From contig CADCXD010000018.1 in the NCBI GenBank assembly GCA_902806575.1, positions 1,550,001 to 1,614,000 on the forward strand: a stretch of DNA of 64,000 nucleotides, in the 5' to 3' direction. Made by a program: the position numbers and the translations under genes. Origin of the DNA: Jackrogersella multiformis. Taxonomy: Eukaryota > Ascomycota > Sordariomycetes > Xylariales > Hypoxylaceae. Under the pieces are notes generated by a model. It was not told the DNA's origin. It worked only from the letters and a program-made list of their open reading frames with translations, and did not search any database. Shown here piece after piece: positions 57,107 through 64,000 of the stretch; the stretch's first letter is position 1; the number at the start of each line of letters is the position of its first letter.

Positions 57107-57531
57107 AAAGGGGGCCAAGAGTTGGATTCTGGTAAGTATCGGTAAGTATCGGTAAGTACCTAGGTGCATATATATTCTTCTTAGCTAGAGATCATATTTG
57201 ATACAATTTCGCTTTTTTTGTCAGTTGGTCAAATCAGTTGTAAGAGTTGTACCAAGACCAAAGGGGCTCCGATGGTTAACTAAATCGTAAACCATTAGTG
57301 TATTGACTCTCGAAAGTGCTCATACCCTCCATTAATTGCCTATATAGCCAATTGTAGACAAAGATGCACGCACGAAGAAGAGTCACAATCTTTCGCCTGT
57401 ATTAGTTATGAGCATCGATAGTACACAGGCCAAACCATCCGGCCTAACGCCGAACTGACCGAATCCTTTTGCTTCCTAATCACGTACGTAGCAGCCGAGC
57501 ACCGGCACCTGGTAAGTGTCGTCCATGTCGT
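57107..57531. other. Convergent 3' region with a 10-nt tandem
   Basis: GGTAAGTATC is repeated three times at 57131-57160, the last copy running into a dispersed CCTAGG motif. The rest is plain spacer between the amidoligase (+) and DPM1 (-) genes. Confidence 0.6.
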
Positions 57532-58359
57532 TCAAACCTTCAGCCACAAGCTCAGCACACCCTTCGCGTACTCGACGATCTCGTCGCCGCCCAGCTTCGA
57601 CTCGCCGTACAGGCGGTCGACGAAGGTGATGGGGACCTCGGCCACGGTGCAGCCCATGGCCTTGGCGCGCACCATCATCTCCATCTGGAAGGTGTACCCC
57701 TTGCTCTCGGTGCTCTCGATGACCTTCTGCAGCACGGACTTCTTGTACAGCCGGAAGCTTCCGGTCAGGTCGCTGACGCCGGGGCGCAGCACGGTGTCGG
57801 CGAACAGGTTGGCGCCGCGGCTGACGAACTTGCGCTTCAGGTCCCAGCCGTAGACGCCGCCGTCGCCCGCGTACCGCGTCCCCGTGACGATGTCCATGTT
57901 GCCGGCGCGCTGGCGCTCGATCATCTGCGGGATGAACTTGGGGTGGTGGCTGAAGTCGGCGTCCATGATGATGACGAAGTTGCCGGTCGCGAACTGCAGC
58001 CCGTGCACGTAGGCGGTGCCCAGGCCCAGCTTCCCCGAGCGGGGCTTCAGCAGGACGTGCGGCGCGTAGGCCTTGACCAGCTGCGCTGCTACGACTTGCG
58101 TCCCGTCCGGCGAGCCGTCGTCGACGATTATGAGTTCCCAGTCGAGGTTGCTGCGGAGACGCTACAATTAGCTTCTAGGCACGCATAAACTAAGGCAATG
58201 GCACTGGATATGATCGGATTCGAGGCGCTGAAAAACATACTTCTCAGTAAAGGTGCGGTTGAGCAGCCAGGTAATGATGGGCAGGTTGCGGCGCTCGTTG
58301 TACGTCGGTAGGATAACCGAGTACTTATCCTTTGTCGCGACCGCCTTTTTAGGAGCCAT
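57532..58359 (-). CDS. dpm1: Dolichol-phosphate mannosyltransferase, catalytic subunit
   Basis: Transfers mannose from GDP-mannose to dolichyl phosphate on the cytosolic face of the ER, feeding N-glycosylation, O-mannosylation and GPI-anchor synthesis. Two exons (58359-58241, 58150-57532) encode 245 residues. YSVILPTYNERRNLP opens the GT2 fold, and the splice restores TFTENNLDWELIIVDDGSPDG with the nucleotide-binding Asp pair. MDADFSHHP is the metal-binding DxD-type motif, followed by GTRYAGDGGVYGWDLKRKF, SDLTGSFRLYKK and FVDRLYGESKLGG. There is no C-terminal membrane span, as in the human/fission-yeast type that needs DPM2/DPM3 partners. The alternative acceptor 10 nt upstream breaks the frame, so the CGCAG acceptor was chosen. 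G/C-ending codons dominate. Confidence 0.94.
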
Positions 58360-59057
58360 TGTTACTGTAGTTTGAGGGATTTGGTACGGAGGTTTAAAAA
58401 GAAAAAGGAACTACAATTAGTAGAGTTCGTGATTGAAAAAAGGTCGCTGGTAGGTGTAAGTTAAAGGAGTGGACTGAAGTTGGCGTTAGTAGGGAAGTTG
58501 TCGCGTACCTTGACAGTTCTGAGTTTGGCTTGTACTATGTACCTAGGTACATTGTAGAAAATTGAACACTCTGCGACGTGACACCCGTAGACTAAAGATT
58601 ATAGTGGGACTAGAAGCTAGTATCATGACTAAGCGAGCTTTTAGCCCCTTTTTACCCCTTTTTCAAGTTTCCGTTCCCCACTACCACCACCATCACCGTC
58701 ATCATTAATACAGAACTTATTAAGCTCCAGGGCTATGAATCAACTACCAACATTGGAAAACTAGGTATGAACCTTTTTCTGCAATATCTCGTCTATTATA
58801 TTATTAGAGCTTGGACTCAAAAACATCACTGATTATCTATCCTACCAATAAGTAGATCATCCAATCTACATGATCATGTATATAATCCTCATACATCTCG
58901 TAGCCTCTCTAGGCGAGAGTTCCCACTCAACTACCTACCCATCTAGCGCAATCTACATTTTCTCCATGTCGTGAAATCGACATTCTCGCTACTTGTCAAA
59001 GCACGCCCAGCTACTTAAATAAGCCTACAGGCGGCGCCATGTCCGAGCCAGGCAAGC
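58360..59057. other. Intergenic region
   Basis: Promoter side of dpm1 and 3' flank of the ATPase gene. A dispersed motif (TGTACCTAGGTACATTG) is at about 58538-58554 and a CCACCACCATCACC run at about 58683. Nothing coding was seen. Confidence 0.45.
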
Positions 59058-62000
59058 TCATACGGGGCTCACCTCCTTCTTCTCCTTCGTGCTAGTCCTG
59101 TCGACGGTATGGGTCTTCCCGATGCTTCGCCAACTCTTCAAGCTGCTGAAACTCATAGTACGGTGGAATTTACGGCCACTCTCGTCGCTGCCCTGGGAAA
59201 AGGCGCCCCTCACGACAGCAGCGTCCTCGAGTAGTCTAAACTGGCGCTTCGTCAACTTCCAGAGTTCCATGCCGGCAACAAATATGATAGTCGCCGCAAA
59301 GACCAGACTCCACTCCCAACTAATGCCCGTGTGCTTGAACACATTGGTGTTAACCACGGGAATGTAGACGACGGGAAACACGCTGATGGCGCCTAGGACC
59401 ACGGCCCAGAACAGGAACCTATTCTCGTAGACGTCCTTGAACAGCGGAAAGCTAGAGCTATCATCCGGGTTAAGCCGGAACATGGACCGTCGAATGTCCT
59501 TGAACTCCCACGCGCTGATCAGGATAAGCCAGGTCAGCTCGGCGAAGACGGTAGCCCGCGCCCGAAACACGGGAATGCAGTCTGGTGAGAACGCTCGGTT
59601 GCAGTCTACACCTAGCTGCCCATTATTCGCTCCGTAGATGACGATGACGAAGGTCATAAGCGATAGTATGCCCATCAGCAACCCATACACAATCATATCA
59701 ACGAGGATCTGGTTTGTGAACACGCCGCGCTTCCTGTCGTGCGGGGGCTTGCGCATCACATCGCGCGAGGCTTGCTCGCGACCGAGGCCGAAGGCGGGGA
59801 ACGACGAGGTCAACATGTTGATCCAGAGGATTTCAAGAGGGGAGATGGGGAACACTGAATATCCTGATTGGTCCTGGAACGCGAGACCGCAAATCAGGAG
59901 GATGACTTCTCCTACGTTGGATGTTAACAAATGTAGGATGAACTTCTGGATATTATCGAACATGCGTCGACCCTCGCGGATAGCAGCGACGATGGAATTG
60001 AATTTGTCGTCGGCCAGCACGATCTTCGCCGCGGACTTGGCAACGTCGGATCCGGAGCCCATTGCGATGCCAACATCAGCGCGTGATAGGGATGGGGCGT
60101 CGTTGACACCATCGCCGGTCATAGCCATGTATGCAGATCGGCGGCGGAGAGCTTCGATCATACGGGTCTTAGTGTCCGGGGCGCAACGAGCGAGTACAAG
60201 AGGCAGCTCAGGTAAGGCATCAATCTCCGCCTCTGAAAGCTTATCAAAGTCGCTTGCCTTCTGCACGATCGAATTGGCGACATCACTGCCAAGGATTCCG
60301 AGGTTCCTTGGAATGATGCCAACTTCTTTGGCGATTGCCTCGGCAGTCGCAGGGTGGTCGCCTGTTAACATGTGTACCTATAATATTTTAAGGATTAGTA
60401 TTGTATGATGCAGGAGACTTGAAGTATAAATGAAACATGTTGAGATATATCCAGGGATTCCCTACTGGTCTCACATGGATTACACCTTACAAAAGGGCAG
60501 ATAAGGGAACAATGAGCGGTAAGGGCTGTTTACCTTTATACCAGCGGAAGCACATTCCGCGATTGCCGGTGTGGTCTCCTTTCGTGGCGGATCGTAGATC
60601 CCTGCCAGACCTAGGAGTGCGAGGTCACTCTCAACACGTTTGCGAAGAGCCTCGTCACCTTCTTGATTTTCAGGCGAGGTCTTTTCTGTATACTTCCCTC
60701 CCCACGGTTTCGAGGCGATTGCAAGTACACGCTGACCCTGGCTGGCAAAGGTATCCATCTGCTTCAAGATCCGCTCTTTATATTCGTCAGTCATAGATTC
60801 CTGAGAACCCCCAATCCCGACAGTAGAGCATAGGTCAATGATTCGTTCGACGGCACCTTTGGTGAACACCATACTGTGGTCAATGTCCGGGCTGTTGTAT
60901 ATGACAGACATGCGCTTGATACTGCTGTCGAAAGGGAATTCGGCAACTTGCTTCCATCCTTCTGCTTCCATCATCTTCTTGCCCTTCTGGAAGCGATGAG
61001 CGAAGACTTGCAAAGCAATCTCCGTCGGCTCACCGGTTACTTGCCATTCGGGACGATCCTCTTTAGGTTCTGGCTCGTGTCTGACTGTAGCAAGGTTGCA
61101 AAGCGCTGCAGAAAGGAGGAGGGCCTCTAGCTCTGGGTTCATGGTAGCCTCCTTCTCGTCATCCCTCTTAGGTTTAGAAGGATTAAGCTTCTCATCTGGT
61201 ACGTCGAACTTGAGGACCGCCGCACTACGTTCTTGGTCGAAGTCTCGCTTTTCAGACTCTTCGTTCTGTTCATCAAACTCCGAGAACGTGACGGTTCCTT
61301 CTGCCGGGTTGCTGGGATGTTTGGTGTCTTTTACTGTATAGATAGTCTTGGAGGGAATCCAGACTTTCCGAACTATCATGGCCCCTTGAGTCAAGGTGCC
61401 GGTTTTGTCGGAGCAAATATTTGTGACGCCGCCGAGCGCTTCAAGGGCTGACAAGTCTCGAACAACAACGTTGGCTTTTCGCATGACGGTCACAGCAACG
61501 ACCATGGTAATAGTTAGTACTCTAGAGAGGAAAGTAACGTTAGTGGTATTACGGGTAGCTGTACGTGTAGGGAGAACTTACGCAACAAGAGATTCGGGAA
61601 TAATGGCAATGCCGGTACTAATGGCATAGATGACAACCTCCTTTGGAACATTAAATTCGTTGACGGCAAAGACAATGACAGCAAGCAGCAAGGCACATCC
61701 AAAAAGCATATAGGCCAATTTTGACAGCTTGATCTGAAGGGGTGTTCCCTCAGTCAGTCCGAGAAATTTACCAATGAAATCGTAGATACGCCTAGACAGG
61801 CCAATGATCGGTTGCCGCTTTCCATACTTCTTATAATTCATAGAACGACCAGCCTTGTGATTCTTCTTGGAAGTTGAGGCAGCAATCTTCCCGACTTCAG
61901 TTTGCATGCCAGTAGAGATGACAATACCTCGGCCACGTCCTTTCCGAATTGTCGTTGTCCCATAAGCGATGTTTATTCGGTCACCAATACCGAAGTCCTC

Positions 62001-62677
62001 ATCTTCTAGGTGCTCGGTGATCTTTTCGACAGGAACAGACTCCCCAGTAAGAGACTGCTCGTCAGCAGCGAGATTCATGGCTTCGAAAAGACGGATGTCG
62101 GCAGGAACTGTATCACCCATTTTCAGAATAATCACGTCGCCGGGTACGACTTCAGCACTATGAATGTGTCAGTACTGCTGTAATAAAGCGATGCTCGAAT
62201 AAGTGGGATAGATTTACTTAGGAATAATCTGAGTCCTACCGTCACGGAGTACCATGGCGCTAGGAGCGGAAAGGGCTCTAAGAGCATCCATCTTCTTCTC
62301 TGCGCCATACTCCTGGTAGAAGCCAATTGAAACGTTGAGCACGATGACGGCAAGTAGGACGCCGCCTTCTACCCAATCGCTTACAGCAAAACTCAATGCC
62401 ATGGCGAAGAACAGAACCTAGCCACGCAGGTTAGCTATATGGTACCACTATCCTTCCTAGTGGGGTGACATACCAAGATCATAGCATTTACTAATTGCTT
62501 GAGGAAGATTTTATACCAAGGAATAGCTCCGCCGATATCGAGTTCATTAGGGGGGTACTTCTCGTTCAACTGCGCAACCTGTGCAGAGGATAGACCTCTT
62601 TCCAGGTCTGTCTCAAGTGCCTTCGCGACATCTTGGGCAGTCAAAAGGAATGGGTGGCGCTCAAACTGGCCTGCCAT
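59058..62677 (-). CDS. ena: ENA-type P-type ATPase (Na+/K+ efflux, type IID)
   Basis: Pumps Na+ (and K+) out of the cell at ATP cost. Five exons (62677-62474, 62417-62218, 62157-61582, 61521-60534, 60377-59058) encode 1095 residues, the usual ENA length. An N-terminal cation ATPase domain (HPFLLTAQDVAKALE, GLSSAQVAQLNEKYPPN) precedes SDWVEGGVLLAVIVLN and EYGAEKKMDALRAL, features of ENA pumps rather than SERCA or PMR1. LTGESVPVEK is the actuator loop, CSDKTGTLTQG carries the phosphorylated Asp, and MLTGDHPATAEAIAKE and MTGDGVNDAPSLSRAD close the P domain. About ten membrane spans are spread along the chain, with a Ser/Lys-rich cytosolic tail. The start at 62677 was preferred because the frame upstream begins only at a TTG. 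Ena genes are usually induced by salt and alkaline pH; no site was identified here. Confidence 0.93.
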
Positions 62678-64000
62678 CAAATCGGAATTGGAGCTTACGA
62701 ATATCTTGGATTAGGCACCGGGTCGTCATAGGAGTATGTTAAGTAGGTATAAAAGTCTATACCATAACTTATCAACGCTTATAGAGCTTGTGGAGCTTAT
62801 AGAGCTTACTTATTTTTAGCTCGATATCCTTTATGGTCTGTAGAAAGATTGTTTAAAACAATGGTTGACCTTGAATCTTCCCAAGCCATCTGGACTTGCC
62901 TGAGGGCGTGGATCTATTTTATAACCCCGGATTAGAGCAAAAAATTCATTAAATCGAGGGGTTACGCCACTGAAGGTACAAATCTTCCACATCCTATCGT
63001 AGGCGCCAAGTATACCAAGAACACTTATCATGATCATGGTGCTCTTTGTTATGCTTGTGAAGATGATAAGTCACCTAAGGCGATGATTAGTCTCTACTTT
63101 AAGTAAGCGAGTGTCTGCCATTGGCTAATATGAGTCAAAATTTTCGATATAGCACAGGTCCCAAGAAATCCAAACGTCAGAACCGGCTATAGATCACTGC
63201 ATAGAACGCGGATGAGGCTCCTACACAAGAGATAACCGAGGGGATTCGTATAAACTGCTTTCATGAATGATACAATATAGCTTGGCCCCAAGGCCATCGA
63301 GACCTTGGCTTTTCCATCACCAAGGCTTGGCTTTCTGTATGGCACCCAATCTGAGAGGCTCGAGGCTAGGTGTTGGTGGTGTTCTATTCGTGATTGAGTT
63401 GAATGGTGTGGAATAGAGTGGAATGAAGTGGAGCTCGATGTTGAGTTGAAAGACGTTATGCACGTGCTAAGTGGCGCGGTCGCGGCCACGTGACGCAAAA
63501 GCCCCTCGTCCTAACTCTTGGCCGAAGTTTCTTGGTGGTAGAATATCGGTTAATCGGCATTGTTTAGATGTTTAGATCCGCAATCTTTTGGTGCTACGTA
63601 ATTAGGTACCTAGGTACTTATGCAGTTATGTAAAGCTCGAACCACATAGGTATACCATCATCATATCATGTCTTGCGCATTTAAAGTTAACAAGTAAAAT
63701 TTCGTCTTTTAAATAAGGTGGCAGGGTGGATCGTCAATCCCCATCTCTCCACTTGCCCGCCCGCCTATCACTGCATGTTCCGTCATGAGCCTCAGCTACA
63801 TAATACTATGCGATACAGCATCTTGTCCGGCCAGTCAAGAGCAACTCGTGGGTTTTTTTACAATTTTAGAAGCACCCCCTTAATCAAATAATCCATCCTC
63901 TTATTCGATCGGAATTATGCATCTGCGATGCTTACCTACCTAGGTAGGTACGGCATGCTCAGCTTGTCTGGTTGTGGGTAAGCATCTAGGTAGGTACGAG
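62678..64000. other. Intergenic region at right edge
   Basis: Upstream side of the ENA gene. A GCTTATAGAGCTT tandem lies at about 62778-62808, dispersed motifs are at about 63601-63617, 63937-63950 and 63985-63997, and CACGTG occurs near 63462 and 63488. The 63187-63498 minus-strand frame is Ser/Thr/His low-complexity and not supported as a gene. Confidence 0.45.

Noticed and set aside
57469..58188. Plus-strand 239-codon frame opposite dpm1
   Set aside because: Shadow of a high-GC3 gene; Ala/Leu/Val/His-rich without motifs, while the minus strand gives a full DPM1.
59638..60408. Plus-strand 256-codon frame opposite the ENA ATPase
   Set aside because: Antisense to conserved P-domain and membrane segments; Ser/Arg/Ile-rich with no signature.
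63187..63498. Minus-strand 103-codon Ser/Thr/His-rich frame
   Set aside because: Low-complexity translation of a tandem-like TTGAGTTGAATG/GTGGAATGAAGTGG stretch, not a protein pattern.

Overview
The window is nuclear DNA of a filamentous ascomycete (Pezizomycotina, plausibly Sordariomycetes). Most genes are broken by 50-80 nt introns with GTRNGT donors and YAG acceptors. The gene content fits this group: a highly reducing polyketide synthase, an ENA-type sodium ATPase, GPI-anchored GH76, a But2-domain secreted protein, the fungal AspRS-DUF2156 fusion, and a transposon mutated in the manner of repeat-induced point mutation (RIP). No rRNA, tRNA or CRISPR was recognised. About 20 intergenic sites carry a short palindromic motif built from CCTAGG/GGTACC.

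Layout. 0-11 kb: a truncated secreted pectate lyase (-); the divergent pair erdS (-) and erdH (+), which make and remove ergosteryl-aspartate; a six-span membrane protein (+); and a But2-domain secreted protein (-). 12.6-29.8 kb: a five-gene polyketide cluster with a BBE-type FAD oxidase (-), an alpha/beta hydrolase (+), a P450 (-), an SDR (-) and a 2442-residue HR-PKS (+). Two inverted copies of one dispersed repeat (about 12.4 and 30.0 kb) flank it. 30-39 kb: a 71-residue seed-maturation-like protein, then a 6.4 kb extremely AT-rich element whose ends are direct repeats, i.e. a RIP-destroyed LTR retrotransposon. 39-57 kb: an SRPK-like kinase (-), an orphan protein (+), an O-methyltransferase (+), an LtrA-family membrane protein (-), two small cysteine-rich proteins with one shared cysteine pattern (- and +), GPI-anchored GH76 (-), a PSMD8/CSN8/eIF3K-like protein (-) and a repeat-containing amidoligase (+). 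57-64 kb: dolichol-phosphate mannosyltransferase (-) and an ENA-type P-type ATPase (-).

How the genes work together. erdS/erdH form a complete sterol aspartylation/de-aspartylation module around a shared 1.25 kb promoter region. In the cluster, the PKS has KS-MAT-DH-degenerate MT-ER-KR-ACP and no release domain, so the neighbouring alpha/beta hydrolase is the likely product-release or transfer enzyme; the oxidase, P450 and SDR would tailor the chain. No transcription factor or transporter was seen in the cluster. DPM1, GH76 and the ENA ATPase are housekeeping or cell-wall/ion functions.

Exon limits were set by reading splice sites in the sequence and checking the reading frame; they are predictions without transcript support.
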